A stretch of 64,000 nucleotides of DNA from Pseudomonas sp. R84 (GTDB lineage Bacteria > Pseudomonadota > Gammaproteobacteria > Pseudomonadales > Pseudomonadaceae), in NCBI RefSeq assembly GCF_009834515.1, contig NZ_CP019426.1, forward strand, positions 2,097,501 to 2,161,500. Direction: 5' to 3'. Every line of letters begins with the position of its first letter. The first letter of the stretch is position 1. The notes under the pieces were generated by a model. That model was not told the origin of the DNA, ran no database searches, and saw only the letters and a list, made by a program, of their open reading frames with translations. Position numbers and translations under genes: made by a program. Below are positions 48,066 to 57,087 of this stretch, piece by piece.

Positions 48066-49229
48066 ATGCACCGTTTTTTCGAGCAGCTCAGTTCCCGCAT
48101 CATCGCGCCGTTCATGGGCGAATCCTCACGCAACAGCAAAGTCTGGCCGTGCCGCTGCGGCCAGTCGCTGTTCTTTCGCAACAGCCAGTGCCTGGCCTGT
48201 AACGCTTTGCTCGGTTATCAACCGGAAGAAAGTCGTCTGACTTCGCTGCAACCGGGCCCGTACGAGGGCACCTGGACGCTCGACGCCGATCCCGACGCCG
48301 GATTGTTCCGCCGCTGCGCCAACCTCGACACAGCCGCCGCGTGCAACTGGCTGCTGCCGGCCAACGATCACGACAGCCTGTGCATCGCTTGCAGCCTCAA
48401 TCGCACCATCCCCGACCTGTCCGATCCGGACAACCCCGAACGCTGGCGCAAAGTCGAAATCGCCAAGCGTCGTCTTGTCGCACAACTGATCACCCTCGGC
48501 TTGCAGGTCATCCCGAAGAGCGTGGATGAAGACACCGGGCTGGCCTTCGATTTCATCGGCGTCGACCTCGAAGGCAACGCGCCGATGACCGGCCACGCCA
48601 ACGGCCTGATCACCCTCGACATCAAAGAAGCCGACGATGCCCACCGCGAGCAGGTGAGGGCGCAGATGCACGAACCGTATCGCACGCTGCTCGGACATTT
48701 TCGCCATGAGGTGGGCCACTATTACTGGGATCGCCTGATCGCCAACGGCCCGTGGCTCGGCTCATTCCGCAGCCTGTTCGGCGACGAACGCGCCAGTTAC
48801 GCCGAGGCGCTCGATCGTCACTATCAGCAAGGCGCGCCGCTGGACTGGCCGCAGCAATACGTCAGCGCCTACGCAACCATGCATCCCTGGGAAGACTGGG
48901 CGGAAACTTGGGCGCATTACCTGCACATGATGGATGCCGTGGACACCGCGTTGGGTTTTGGCATGAGCGCGCGGGAAATGGATTTTGATTACCAGCCGTT
49001 TCCGACCAGCACGCTGTACGACCCGGAGCATCCCGGCGGCGAGGCGTTCCTATCGTTCGTCAATGCGTGGATCGAGTTGGCGGGGATGCTCAATGAACTG
49101 TCACGCAGCATGGGTCAGCCGGATTTCTATCCGTTCGTATTGCCGGCGGCGGCGATTGCCAAGCTGCACTTCATTCATCTGGTGATCCAGCAGGCGGGCG
49201 GCCGGGCGGACGAGGTTTTGGCCCTGTAG
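48066..49229 (+). CDS. Zinc-ribbon protein with putative zinc metallopeptidase domain
   Basis: A 387-residue protein of a widespread but uncharacterised family. The N-terminus has paired cysteines (CRCGQSLFF, CLACNALLGY, about 31-54; later CIACS about 108), likely a zinc ribbon. The core carries HEVGHYYWD (His214-Glu-Val-Gly-His218), an HExxH zinc-protease motif, with a possible third ligand in EDWAETWAHYLHMMD (about 278-292). No signal peptide is seen. GGGAGAGATCGCC precedes ATG 48066. Position between ligA and ffs is conserved in pseudomonads; protease activity is inferred only from the motif. Confidence 0.85.
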   Translation: MHRFFEQLSSRIIAPFMGESSRNSKVWPCRCGQSLFFRNSQCLACNALLGYQPEESRLTSLQPGPYEGTWTLDADPDAGLFRRCANLDTAAACNWLLPANDHDSLCIACSLNRTIPDLSDPDNPERWRKVEIAKRRLVAQLITLGLQVIPKSVDEDTGLAFDFIGVDLEGNAPMTGHANGLITLDIKEADDAHREQVRAQMHEPYRTLLGHFRHEVGHYYWDRLIANGPWLGSFRSLFGDERASYAEALDRHYQQGAPLDWPQQYVSAYATMHPWEDWAETWAHYLHMMDAVDTALGFGMSAREMDFDYQPFPTSTLYDPEHPGGEAFLSFVNAWIELAGMLNELSRSMGQPDFYPFVLPAAAIAKLHFIHLVIQQAGGRADEVLAL

Positions 49230-49253
49230 GCGCTGCCGCAGGCTGCGATCTTT
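49225..49253. repeat. Single REP unit, family II
   Basis: TGTAGGCGCTGCCGCAGGCT followed by GCGATCTTT overlaps the stop codon of the metallopeptidase-like gene and has no opposing arm. Confidence 0.65.
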
Positions 49254-49355
49254 ATGTCCTTGAACCCGTTCATATTTTTAATCTGCAACCAACGGTTGTA
49301 ACTTCGTCTCAGATAGGTACAATGGCGCGGCTCGCCGACAGGCAAGCGTCGTTAT

Positions 49356-49468
49356 GGTGACCCCATCGGTCCCCCCGCAACGATTACCCGTGAACCTGGT
49401 CAGAGCCGGAAGGCAGCAGCCACAGCGGGAACATTGTGTGCCGGGGTGTGGCTGGTGGGGTTACCACC
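49356..49468 (+). ncRNA. ffs: Signal recognition particle RNA (4.5S RNA)
   Basis: The conserved SRP domain IV core lies at 49398-49418 (GGTCAGAGCCGGAAGGCAGC). GGTGACCCC at the left end pairs with GGGGTTACC at the right, closing a single long hairpin of about 110 nt. It partners with Ffh to target inner-membrane proteins. Ends are estimated to within a few bases. A terminator follows at 49498-49530. The location between the metallopeptidase-like gene and dnaX is as in P. aeruginosa. Confidence 0.95.
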
Positions 49469-49497
49469 TTAACGAACAATCGAACGCTTCAACCAGA

Positions 49498-49530
49498 ACT
49501 GCATGGGTTTCGCCCACTGCGGTTTTTTTG
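49498..49530 (+). terminator. Terminator after ffs
   Basis: CTGCATGGG and CCCACTGCGG can fold around TTTCG with one bulge, followed by seven T residues. Confidence 0.7.
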
Positions 49531-49561
49531 TGTCTGCGATTTGTCAGGTCGGCACAAATCC

Positions 49562-49653
49562 CCTGTAGGAGTGAGCCTGCTCGCGATGGCGGTGGGCCAG
49601 TCAGCTCATGTTTGGGAGACAGGACGCCATCGCGAGCAGGCTCACTCCTACAA
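49562..49653. repeat. REP-type palindrome pair, family I
   Basis: A 27-bp arm (49565-49591) is mirrored at 49625-49651, between ffs and the convergent binding-protein gene. The stretch 49230-49656 thus holds a REP unit, ffs, its terminator and this pair. Confidence 0.9.
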
Positions 49654-49656
49654 GGG

Positions 49657-50406
49657 TTATGGGGTGGCTTCAGAGGACCCGGTATACAACCGGATAATCT
49701 CATCAATCTCCCCCGACATTTTCATCCGCAGTAACGTGCGCAATATCCGCTGCACCGGCACCTTCGGATCATTCCTCACATAACAACCGACCTTCTGCTC
49801 CTGCAACACCGCCACCGCTTGCAGTTGTTGCTCCGGCATCAAGCGTTGGTTAAACCAGTCCAGCGTCCACTGATTGCTCACTGCATACCGATAACGCCCG
49901 GCCAGCAGCTTCTCCAACACCTGCTCCTGATTGCGCGCATCTTCGCGTTGCAGTCGGTCAGCGTCGAACAACGGTTGCAGAGTCGGGTAGGTGTAGCCAA
50001 GCACGGTGCCGATGGATTGGCGGGGCAGGTGAGCGGGATCGGCGCTGGCAGGTTGATCCTTGCGGCTGATCAACAGATCGCGCTGGAAGAACAACGGCAG
50101 ACTCCAGATGTAGTCCCCCGACTGATTCGGCAGCCATGACTGCGCGGCATAGCAGCGCACGTCGATCTCGCCGTGCTCCATCGCCGTCTGCACACGGGCG
50201 CGGGGCAGGACGTGAAACTCGGCCGGTACGCCGACCTGCGTGGCCAGGCTGAGCATCAGGTCGTAAAGAATGCCCTGGGTCGGGCGGCCGCGTTCGTATT
50301 GCACCATCGGCATCGCCCAGCTGTCGGGCATGGCGAAGCGCAACGGGGCTTGCGCTGCCATCACATTCAGGCTGATTCCCAGCAACGCCCCCACGGCCCA
50401 CCGCAT
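49657..50406 (-). CDS. Periplasmic substrate-binding protein-like (SBP family 3)
   Basis: A 249-residue secreted protein with a short signal peptide (about 1-18, ending VMAAQA). It resembles extracellular solute-binding family 3 proteins (LRFAMPDSW, GILYDLMLSLATQVGVPAEF, GTVLGYTYPTL, AVSNQWTLDWFNQR). No permease or ATPase gene is adjacent, so it is an orphan; such proteins may serve as sensors or as partners of distant ABC systems. The ligand is unknown. It is divergent from dnaX. Confidence 0.8.
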   Translation of the reverse strand: MRWAVGALLGISLNVMAAQAPLRFAMPDSWAMPMVQYERGRPTQGILYDLMLSLATQVGVPAEFHVLPRARVQTAMEHGEIDVRCYAAQSWLPNQSGDYIWSLPLFFQRDLLISRKDQPASADPAHLPRQSIGTVLGYTYPTLQPLFDADRLQREDARNQEQVLEKLLAGRYRYAVSNQWTLDWFNQRLMPEQQLQAVAVLQEQKVGCYVRNDPKVPVQRILRTLLRMKMSGEIDEIIRLYTGSSEATP

Positions 50407-50551
50407 AAACGCTCCGGTAATTCCCGATCCCGAGCCGATAAAAGCCTCTGCTGATGCAGCTTAGCCATATTAGACGAGGACACCGGATGCAATTTTGCCC
50501 TTGCTCCGCTAGCATTAGCCGCTTCTGCTTCCTTCGCTGCGACGGTTTTCG

Positions 50552-52672
50552 ATGAGTTATCAGGTTCTTGCACGTAAATGGCGTCCGCGCTCGTTCCGCG
50601 AAATGGTCGGCCAGACCCATGTGCTCAAGGCTCTGATCAATGCCTTGGACAGCCAGCGGCTGCACCACGCGTACCTGTTCACCGGTACGCGCGGGGTGGG
50701 TAAAACCACGATTGCGCGGATCATTGCCAAATGCCTGAACTGTGAGACAGGTATCACTTCCAGCCCGTGCGGCGAATGCTCGGTGTGCCGTGAAATCGAC
50801 GAAGGTCGCTTTGTCGACCTGATCGAGATCGACGCCGCGAGCCGCACCAAGGTCGAAGACACCCGCGAACTGCTCGACAATGTGCAGTACGCGCCAAGCC
50901 GTGGGCGCTTCAAGGTCTACCTGATCGACGAAGTGCACATGCTTTCCAGCCATTCCTTCAATGCGCTGCTGAAAACCCTCGAAGAGCCGCCGCCGTACGT
51001 CAAGTTCATTCTGGCGACCACTGACCCGCAGAAACTTCCGGCAACGATTTTGTCGCGCTGCCTGCAGTTCTCGCTGAAGAACATGACGCCCGAGCGTGTG
51101 GTCGAGCATTTGACCCACGTCCTGACCGCCGAAAACGTGCCGTTCGAAGACGATGCGCTGTGGCTGCTCGGTCGCGCCGCTGACGGTTCGATGCGAGATG
51201 CCATGAGTCTGACCGATCAGGCGATTGCCTTCGGTGAAGGCAAGGTGCTCGCCACCGACGTGCGGGCAATGCTCGGTACGCTGGATCACGGTCAGGTCTA
51301 TGACGTCCTGCATTCGTTGATCGAAGGCGATGCCAAGGCGTTGCTTGAGGCGGTGCGTCACTTGGCCGAACAGGGCCCTGACTGGAACGGCGTGCTCTCG
51401 GAAATTCTCAACGTGTTGCACCGCGTGGCCATCGCTCAGGCGTTGCCGGAAGGTGTCGACAACGGGCACGGTGACCGCGATCGCGTGCTGGCCTTGGCGC
51501 AGGCGTTGCCGGCCGAAGACGTGCAGTTTTATTACCAGATGGGCCTGATCGGTCGCCGCGATTTGCCGCTGGCGCCGGATCCGCGTGGCGGTTTCGAAAT
51601 GGTCCTGCTGCGGATGCTTGCTTTCCGGCCCGCCGACACCGCGGACGCCCCGAGGCAACCGCTAAAGCCAGTGGGGATCAGCCAGGCCACAGTTGATTCC
51701 GCAAACTCCGTGGCTGCCGCGCCTAAACCTGCGCCGGTAGTCGCTGCGGCTGTTGCGCCGGCTCCAGCTCCGGCACCCGTGGCGGTACCAGCGCCTGCAC
51801 CGGCTCCCGAACCCGCGCCGGTTGCGCCCGTTGCCGCGCCAGAACCTGAACATGATCCTGATCCTGAACCTGCGCCTGTCGTCGCCGAAGCCGTCGTCGA
51901 CCTGCCGTGGAATGCCCCGGCTGAGCCCGAGACGGAGCCAGAGCCCGAGCCTGCGCAGCAACCCGCCGTCGAGCCGGTACTGGAAACCACCGCCGAGCAA
52001 CCCGATTTGCCGCCGATGCCGTTGCCGACCCCGGACAGCGTCGTTCCGGAGGCTCCAGAATGGGCCGCCGCACCGATTCCCGAGCCGTCGGTCGCCGATG
52101 TCGATGCCGCCACACCGGGCATCGACATGGACGACGAGCCGCCGCTCGACGAGGACTACATCGAGCCGGACATGGATTCGGCCTACAGCTACCTCGACGA
52201 ACTGGCCAGCGAACACGCCGCCGAGCCTGCCCCGGAACCTGAGCCAGAACCGGCTGCAGCGCCGGCCACAGGTTTGGCGTTGCAATGGCTGGAGCTGTTC
52301 CCGAAACTGCCGATCTCCGGCATGACCGGCAGCATCGCCGCCAACTGCACGTTGATCGCGGTCGATGGCGATCATTGGCTGATGCACCTCGACCCGGCGC
52401 ACAGCGCACTGTTCAACGCTACGCAACAGCGGCGTCTGAACGACGCGTTGAACCAGTTCCACGGCCGCACGCTGAGCCTGACCATCGAGCTGATCAAGCC
52501 CGAACAGGAGACCCCGGCTCAGGCCGCATCCCGCCGGCGCGCCAACCGTCAACGCGAGGCGGAGGAGTCGATTCACGGCGATCCGTTCATCCAGCAGATG
52601 GTTCAGCAGTTCGGCGCGGTGGTGCGACACGATACTATTGAACCTGTCGACGCCTTGGTCGCCCAAGGCTAA
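50552..52672 (+). CDS. dnaX: DNA polymerase III subunits tau/gamma
   Basis: A 706-residue clamp-loader ATPase. Walker A GTRGVGKT is at 45-52, zinc cysteines at 64, 73, 76 and 79 (CLNC ... CGECSVC), Walker B in LIDEVHMLS and the SRC motif in LSRCLQF. Residues about 385-565 form a Pro/Ala/Glu-rich linker, and the C-terminal tau domain (about 570-706) would bind DnaB and the alpha subunit. I found no A6G slippery heptamer as used in E. coli for gamma, so the full tau form is the only product I can support. ybaB follows. Confidence 0.97.
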   Translation: MSYQVLARKWRPRSFREMVGQTHVLKALINALDSQRLHHAYLFTGTRGVGKTTIARIIAKCLNCETGITSSPCGECSVCREIDEGRFVDLIEIDAASRTKVEDTRELLDNVQYAPSRGRFKVYLIDEVHMLSSHSFNALLKTLEEPPPYVKFILATTDPQKLPATILSRCLQFSLKNMTPERVVEHLTHVLTAENVPFEDDALWLLGRAADGSMRDAMSLTDQAIAFGEGKVLATDVRAMLGTLDHGQVYDVLHSLIEGDAKALLEAVRHLAEQGPDWNGVLSEILNVLHRVAIAQALPEGVDNGHGDRDRVLALAQALPAEDVQFYYQMGLIGRRDLPLAPDPRGGFEMVLLRMLAFRPADTADAPRQPLKPVGISQATVDSANSVAAAPKPAPVVAAAVAPAPAPAPVAVPAPAPAPEPAPVAPVAAPEPEHDPDPEPAPVVAEAVVDLPWNAPAEPETEPEPEPAQQPAVEPVLETTAEQPDLPPMPLPTPDSVVPEAPEWAAAPIPEPSVADVDAATPGIDMDDEPPLDEDYIEPDMDSAYSYLDELASEHAAEPAPEPEPEPAAAPATGLALQWLELFPKLPISGMTGSIAANCTLIAVDGDHWLMHLDPAHSALFNATQQRRLNDALNQFHGRTLSLTIELIKPEQETPAQAASRRRANRQREAEESIHGDPFIQQMVQQFGAVVRHDTIEPVDALVAQG

Positions 52673-52683
52673 TAACTGAAGGT

Positions 52684-52712
52684 GCCCGGCCTTGCTGGCC
52701 GGGCGCTGTTTT
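52684..52712 (+). terminator. GC-rich hairpin between dnaX and ybaB
   Basis: GCCCGGCC and GGCCGGGC form an 8-bp stem around TTGCT, followed by GCTGTTTT. It is a weak terminator at best; ybaB-recR region genes often share transcripts with dnaX. Confidence 0.5.
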
Positions 52713-52739
52713 GATCCAAGTACTTTTGAGGTGATTCCC

Positions 52740-53078
52740 ATGATGAAAGGTGGCATGGCCGGCCTGATGAAGCAGGCGCAGCAGATGCAGGAAAAAATGG
52801 CCAAGATGCAGGAAGAACTGGCCAACGCCGAAGTCACCGGTAAGGCCGGCGGCGACATGGTCACCGTGGTGATGACCGGTCGTCACGACGTGAAAAGCGT
52901 GAGCATCGACCCAAGCCTGGTTGAAGGCATGAGCGAAGACGACAAAGAAATGCTGGAAGCGGTGATTGCTTCCGCCGTCAACGACGCCGTGCGCAAGATC
53001 GAAAAAAACAGCCAGGACAAAATGGGCAACATGACCGCCGGCATGAACCTGCCAGCCGGTATGAAACTGCCATTCTGA
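52740..53078 (+). CDS. ybaB: YbaB/EbfC family nucleoid-associated protein
   Basis: A 112-residue DNA-binding protein of the YbaB/EbfC family ([21 protein letters not shown], then [18 protein letters not shown]). Dimers bind DNA with tweezer-like helices; roles in nucleoid structure and in recombination with RecR are suggested. Two adjacent ATGs (52740 and 52743) are possible; GAGGTGATTCCC precedes both. Met, Lys and Gln enrichment in the N-terminal helix is typical. Confidence 0.94.
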   Translation: MMKGGMAGLMKQAQQMQEKMAKMQEELANAEVTGKAGGDMVTVVMTGRHDVKSVSIDPSLVEGMSEDDKEMLEAVIASAVNDAVRKIEKNSQDKMGNMTAGMNLPAGMKLPF

Positions 53079-53106
53079 TTCGCCAATCGGCGGCAGATGA
53101 GCTACA

Positions 53107-53139
53107 CAAAATGCCAGGCCTTGCGCCTGGCATTTTTGT
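53107..53139 (+). terminator. Rho-independent terminator after ybaB
   Basis: AAAATGCCAGGC and GCCTGGCATTTT form a 12-bp stem around CTTGC, with five T following. Confidence 0.88.
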
Positions 53140-53174
53140 TTCCGACTCTTGGTGGTGCGGTGTCTTTGAGGCCG

Positions 53175-53242
53175 CCTTCGCGAGCAGGCTCGCTGCCACA
53201 TTTGAAACGCATTCCCCTGTGGGAGCGAGCCTGCTCGCGAAT
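53175..53242. repeat. REP-type palindrome pair, family I
   Basis: Inverted arms at about 53176-53199 and 53219-53241 between ybaB and the reductase gene. Confidence 0.85.
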
Positions 53243-53340
53243 GAATTCACCTCGGTCCACCTGAATAAACATCGAACGCGCAAAAGCCTCAACGGTCTGC
53301 TCTATACCCGCTGAATTCACCCTTCACAGGAGACGCTGAC

Positions 53341-54375
53341 ATGTCCGAACCTCTCACCCTCAACCAGCGCTTTGTCCTCGCCTCACGCCCGGTCGGTGCG
53401 CCGACCCCGGAAAACTTCCGCCTCGAACGCGAAGCGCTGCCGGATCTGCAGGACGGTGAAGTACTGCTGAAAACCCTGTACCTGTCCCTCGATCCCTATA
53501 TGCGCGGACGCATGAGTGACGCGCCGTCCTACGCTGCGCCGGTGCAAATCGGCGAAGTGATGACCGGTGGCGCTGTCAGCCGTGTCGAGGACTCACGTCA
53601 TCCGAAGTTTCATAAAGGCGATCTGGTGGTCGGCGCCACCGGTTGGCAAAGCCACAGCATCAGCGACGGTCGTAACATCATCCCGATTCCGTCCGGTCTG
53701 CCGAGCCCGTCGATGGCGCTGGGTGTGTTGGGCATGCCGGGCATGACCGCGTACATGGGCTTGATGGACATCGGTCAGCCTAAAGAAGGCGAAACGCTAG
53801 TCGTCGCTGCGGCGTCCGGCGCGGTGGGCTCGGTGGTCGGCCAAGTGGCGAAGATCAAAGGCCTGCGCGCGGTCGGCGTGGCCGGCGGTGCCGACAAATG
53901 CAAATACGTGGTCGAAGAGCTGGGTTTCGATGCCTGCATCGATCACAAGGCGCCCGATTTTGCTGAGCAATTGGCCAAGGCCTGCCCCGATGGCATCGAC
54001 ATCTATTACGAGAACGTCGGTGGTCATGTGTTCGATGCGGTGATGCCGTTGCTCAACCCCAAGGCGCGCATTCCGTTGTGTGGCCTGATCGCCGGTTACA
54101 ACGCCTCCGAAGCGCCGCAAGGCGCGGATCGCCTGCCAATGCTGCAACGCACACTGCTGACCAAGCGCGTGCGCATTCAGGGCTTTATCGTGTTCGACGA
54201 CTACGGCGATCGTCAGCCGGAATTCATCAGCCACATGGTGCCGTGGGTGCGCGATGGCAAGGTCAAATTCCGCGAGGACGTGGTGGAAGGCCTGGAGCAG
54301 GCACCCGAGGCGTTTATCGGTCTGCTGGAGGGGCGCAACTTCGGCAAACTGGTAGTGAAGGTCGCGCAGGACTGA
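53341..54375 (+). CDS. NADP-dependent medium-chain oxidoreductase (CurA/leukotriene-B4-dehydrogenase type)
   Basis: A 344-residue zinc-independent MDR protein. The N-terminal GroES-like domain has YLSLDPYMRGRMSD, and the Rossmann domain has AASGAVGSVVGQVAKIKG (about 155-172), fitting the NADPH-dependent alkenal/one oxidoreductase branch. It probably reduces the double bond of enals or enones. Catalytic zinc ligands are absent as expected. GGAGACGCTGAC precedes the ATG. The substrate is not known. It sits between ybaB and recR, an insertion compared with the usual ybaB-recR adjacency. Confidence 0.9.
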   Translation: MSEPLTLNQRFVLASRPVGAPTPENFRLEREALPDLQDGEVLLKTLYLSLDPYMRGRMSDAPSYAAPVQIGEVMTGGAVSRVEDSRHPKFHKGDLVVGATGWQSHSISDGRNIIPIPSGLPSPSMALGVLGMPGMTAYMGLMDIGQPKEGETLVVAAASGAVGSVVGQVAKIKGLRAVGVAGGADKCKYVVEELGFDACIDHKAPDFAEQLAKACPDGIDIYYENVGGHVFDAVMPLLNPKARIPLCGLIAGYNASEAPQGADRLPMLQRTLLTKRVRIQGFIVFDDYGDRQPEFISHMVPWVRDGKVKFREDVVEGLEQAPEAFIGLLEGRNFGKLVVKVAQD

Positions 54376-54441
54376 GTATTTGACGCTGGCCGGAGGCGCG
54401 GGTATAAACCGCGTCTCGTTGTTTTGTCGGACTTTTTACCC

Positions 54442-55044
54442 ATGAGCTTCAGCCCTTTGATTCGCCAACTGATCGACGCCTTGCGCACCTTGCCGGGCGT
54501 GGGTCAGAAAACCGCCCAGCGCATGGCGTTGCAGATGCTCGAGCGTGACCGCAGCGGCGGTTTGCGTCTGGCCCAGGCCCTCAGCCAGGCTATGGAAGGG
54601 GTCGGTCACTGCCGCCAGTGCCGCACGCTGACCGAAGACGATCTGTGCCCGCAATGCGCCGATACCCGCCGTGACGACACGCTGCTGTGCGTGGTCGAAG
54701 GGCCGATGGATGTGTATGCCGTCGAGCAGACCGGCTTCCGTGGGCGCTACTTTGTGCTCAAGGGCCATTTGTCGCCGCTTGATGGCCTCGGGCCTGAGGC
54801 GATCGGCATTCCGCAGTTGATGACGCGGATCGAAGAGGCGGGGACGTTTACCGAAGTCATTCTCGCCACCAATCCGACAGTGGAAGGTGAGGCGACGGCG
54901 CATTACATCGCACAGCTGCTGAGCAACAAAGGCCTGATCGCTTCGCGGATTGCCCACGGCGTGCCGTTGGGTGGTGAGCTGGAGCTGGTCGATGGCGGCA
55001 CGCTGGCGCATTCGTTTGCCGGGCGTAAACCGATCTCCCTCTGA
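54442..55044 (+). CDS. recR: Recombination protein RecR
   Basis: A 200-residue RecFOR-pathway protein. It has helix-hairpin-helix ([16 protein letters not shown]), a C4 zinc finger (Cys57, 60, 69, 72: CRQC ... CPQC) and a Toprim domain ([15 protein letters not shown] ... [17 protein letters not shown]). RecR with RecO/RecF loads RecA onto gapped DNA. I use ATG 54442 for the [19 protein letters not shown] start; an in-frame start at 54424 adds six residues. A family II REP pair follows. Confidence 0.97.
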   Translation: MSFSPLIRQLIDALRTLPGVGQKTAQRMALQMLERDRSGGLRLAQALSQAMEGVGHCRQCRTLTEDDLCPQCADTRRDDTLLCVVEGPMDVYAVEQTGFRGRYFVLKGHLSPLDGLGPEAIGIPQLMTRIEEAGTFTEVILATNPTVEGEATAHYIAQLLSNKGLIASRIAHGVPLGGELELVDGGTLAHSFAGRKPISL

Positions 55045-55049
55045 TAAAA

Positions 55050-55136
55050 ATCAAAAGATCGCAGCCTTCGGCAGCTCCTACAGGGAAGCGCGTATTTCCA
55101 ATGTAGGAGCTGCCGAAGGCTGCGATCTTTTGATCT
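55050..55136. repeat. REP-type palindrome pair, family II
   Basis: ATCAAAAGATCGCAGCCTTC and its reverse complement face each other (about 55050-55082 and 55102-55135), including GGCAGCTCCTAC in both arms; near-perfect arms of over 30 bp. Confidence 0.9.
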
Positions 55137-55201
55137 TCTGCATCTTGTAAACCAAGCAAGCGCTCGGTTAAGTTCGGCGAACCCTTCCGTGGAGCTCGCC
55201 C

Positions 55202-56350
55202 ATGCCTGCCTTTCAGGAATACTTCGACCCCAGCCACCAATTGGTCCGCGACAGCGTCAGACGTTTCGTCGAACGCGAGATCCTGCCGGACATCGATCAG
55301 TGGGAAGAAGCCGAAAGCTTCCCCCGCGAGCTATACCTGAAGGCTGGCGCGGCAGGCATCCTCGGCATTGGTTACCCCGAAACGCTGGGAGGCAGCCATG
55401 AAGGCGATCTGTTCGCCAAGGTTGCCGCCAGCGAGGAGTTGATGCGCTGCGGCTCTGGCGGCCTGGTAGCGGGGCTCGGCTCGCTGGATATCGGCTTGCC
55501 GCCGATCGTCAAATGGGCCCATCCCGAGGTGCGTGAGCGTGTTGTGCCGCAAGTGCTCAGCGGCGAGAAGATCAGCGCCCTGGCGGTCACCGAGCCCGTC
55601 GGCGGCTCCGACGTCGCCAACCTGCAAACCCGCGCCGTGCGTGACGGTGACTGCTACCGGGTCAGCGGCAGCAAAACCTTTATCACCAGTGGCGTACGCG
55701 CCGATTTCTACACCGTTGCGGTGCGCACCGGTGCGCTGGGTTTCGGCGGCATCAGCCTGTTGTTGATCGAGAAGGGTACGCCGGGCTTCACCGTTGGTCG
55801 CCAGCTGAAGAAAATGGGCTGGTGGGCGTCGGACACGGCTGAATTGTTTTTCGACGACTGCCGGGTGCCTGTGGGAAATCTGATCGGTGCCGAAAACATG
55901 GGCTTCGCCTGCATCATGGGCAACTTTCAAAGCGAACGACTGGCGCTGGCGCTGATGGCCAACATGACCTCACAGCTTGCGTTGGAAGAGAGCCTGAAGT
56001 GGGCGCGCGAGCGTGAGGCGTTCGGCAAGCCGATCGGCAAGTTCCAGGTGATCAAGCATCGCCTCGCCGAGATGGCCACGGCGCTGGAGGTCTCGCGGGA
56101 ATTCACCTATCGGCAAGCGGCGAAGATGGCGGCGGGGCAGAGTGTGATCAAGGAGATTTCCATGGCGAAGAATTTTGCCACGGACACGTCGGACCGGATC
56201 ACCACCGAGGCGGTGCAGATTCTCGGCGGGCTGGGGTATATGCGCGAGAGTCTGGTGGAACGGCTGTATCGGGATAACCGCATCTTGTCGATTGGCGGCG
56301 GGACGCGGGAGGTGATGAACGAGATCATCAGCAAGCAGATGGGGCTTTAG
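55202..56350 (+). CDS. Acyl-CoA dehydrogenase family protein
   Basis: A 382-residue FAD enzyme of the acyl-CoA dehydrogenase fold. ALAVTEPVGGSDVANLQTRA (about 122-142) and the FITSGVRADF segment bind flavin. QILGGLGYMRE and EVMNEIISKQMGL are family C-terminal motifs; the likely catalytic Glu is in LVERLYRDNRILSIGGGTREVM. It introduces a 2,3 double bond into an acyl-CoA; chain specificity is not evident. The neighbouring gene order (recR then acyl-CoA dehydrogenase) matches P. aeruginosa, but no electron-transfer flavoprotein or hydratase gene is adjacent. Confidence 0.92.
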   Translation: MPAFQEYFDPSHQLVRDSVRRFVEREILPDIDQWEEAESFPRELYLKAGAAGILGIGYPETLGGSHEGDLFAKVAASEELMRCGSGGLVAGLGSLDIGLPPIVKWAHPEVRERVVPQVLSGEKISALAVTEPVGGSDVANLQTRAVRDGDCYRVSGSKTFITSGVRADFYTVAVRTGALGFGGISLLLIEKGTPGFTVGRQLKKMGWWASDTAELFFDDCRVPVGNLIGAENMGFACIMGNFQSERLALALMANMTSQLALEESLKWAREREAFGKPIGKFQVIKHRLAEMATALEVSREFTYRQAAKMAAGQSVIKEISMAKNFATDTSDRITTEAVQILGGLGYMRESLVERLYRDNRILSIGGGTREVMNEIISKQMGL

Positions 56351-56373
56351 GTTTTGCGTGGAGGCGCCCGACG

Positions 56374-56446
56374 CCTTCGCGAGCAGGCTCGCTCCCACAG
56401 GAGAATGCATTCCAAATGTGGGAGCGAGCCTGCTCGCGAAAGCGGT
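56374..56446. repeat. REP-type palindrome pair, family I
   Basis: Arms at about 56376-56400 and 56417-56441 between convergent acyl-CoA dehydrogenase and apt genes. Confidence 0.88.
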
Positions 56447-56460
56447 CTGACAGGCGCTAC

Positions 56461-57009
56461 TTACTTATCAGTCAGGGCAAACTGCGTCAGGCAGAAGGTA
56501 GGAATCCCCATGTCCTCAAGCCGCTGCGACCCGTTCAGCTCCGGCAAATCAATGATCGCCGCCGCCTCATGCACCCGCGCGCCCATGCGGCGAATCAGGT
56601 TGGCGGCTGCAATCAACGTCCCGCCAGTGGCGATCAAGTCATCGAACATCACCACCGAGTCGCCTTCACACAGGCTGTCGGCGTGTACTTCCAGGAACGC
56701 TTCGCCGTACTCGGTCGCATAACCTTCGGCCAACACGTCCGCCGGCAGTTTGCCTTGCTTGCGGAACAGCACCAGCGGCTTGTTCAACTGATAGGCCAAC
56801 ACCGAACCGATCAGGAAACCACGGGCATCCATCGCGCCGATGTGGGTGAAGTCGGCTTCAACGTAGCGGTGGGCGAAGCTGTCCATCACCAGGCGCAGGG
56901 CCGTCGGCGACTGGAACAGCGGGGTGATGTCGCGAAAGATCACGCCCGGTTTCGGGAAGTCGATCACTGGGCGGATAAGCGATTTGATGTCGAAGGAGTC
57001 GAAGACCAT
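56461..57009 (-). CDS. apt: Adenine phosphoribosyltransferase
   Basis: A 182-residue purine salvage enzyme making AMP from adenine and PRPP. The PRPP-binding motif [17 protein letters not shown] is near 120-136, and [15 protein letters not shown] at the N-terminus is characteristic. I use ATG 57009 ([14 protein letters not shown]); ATG 57036 would add nine residues without family support. It lies downstream of anr on the same strand with a 78-bp gap. Confidence 0.95.
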   Translation of the reverse strand: MVFDSFDIKSLIRPVIDFPKPGVIFRDITPLFQSPTALRLVMDSFAHRYVEADFTHIGAMDARGFLIGSVLAYQLNKPLVLFRKQGKLPADVLAEGYATEYGEAFLEVHADSLCEGDSVVMFDDLIATGGTLIAAANLIRRMGARVHEAAAIIDLPELNGSQRLEDMGIPTFCLTQFALTDK

Positions 57010-57087
57010 CGTCGAGGTGTCCTGGCAGGGCTGCAAACGGCGCAGTATACCCGCGGCTGAAACGCTTCGCTCAACCGCGGATCGAGA

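Noticed and set aside
49270..49355. tRNA gene near ffs
   Set aside because: No T-loop consensus or cloverleaf was seen; the structured region that follows is SRP RNA.
51720..52260. Direct repeats in dnaX coding for Pro-Ala-Pro
   Set aside because: They encode the expected flexible linker of tau and vary in codons, so they are not a DNA repeat element.
50552..52672. Programmed frameshift in dnaX to make gamma
   Set aside because: No A6G-type slippery heptamer was seen in the coding sequence; production of a short form by another route cannot be judged here.
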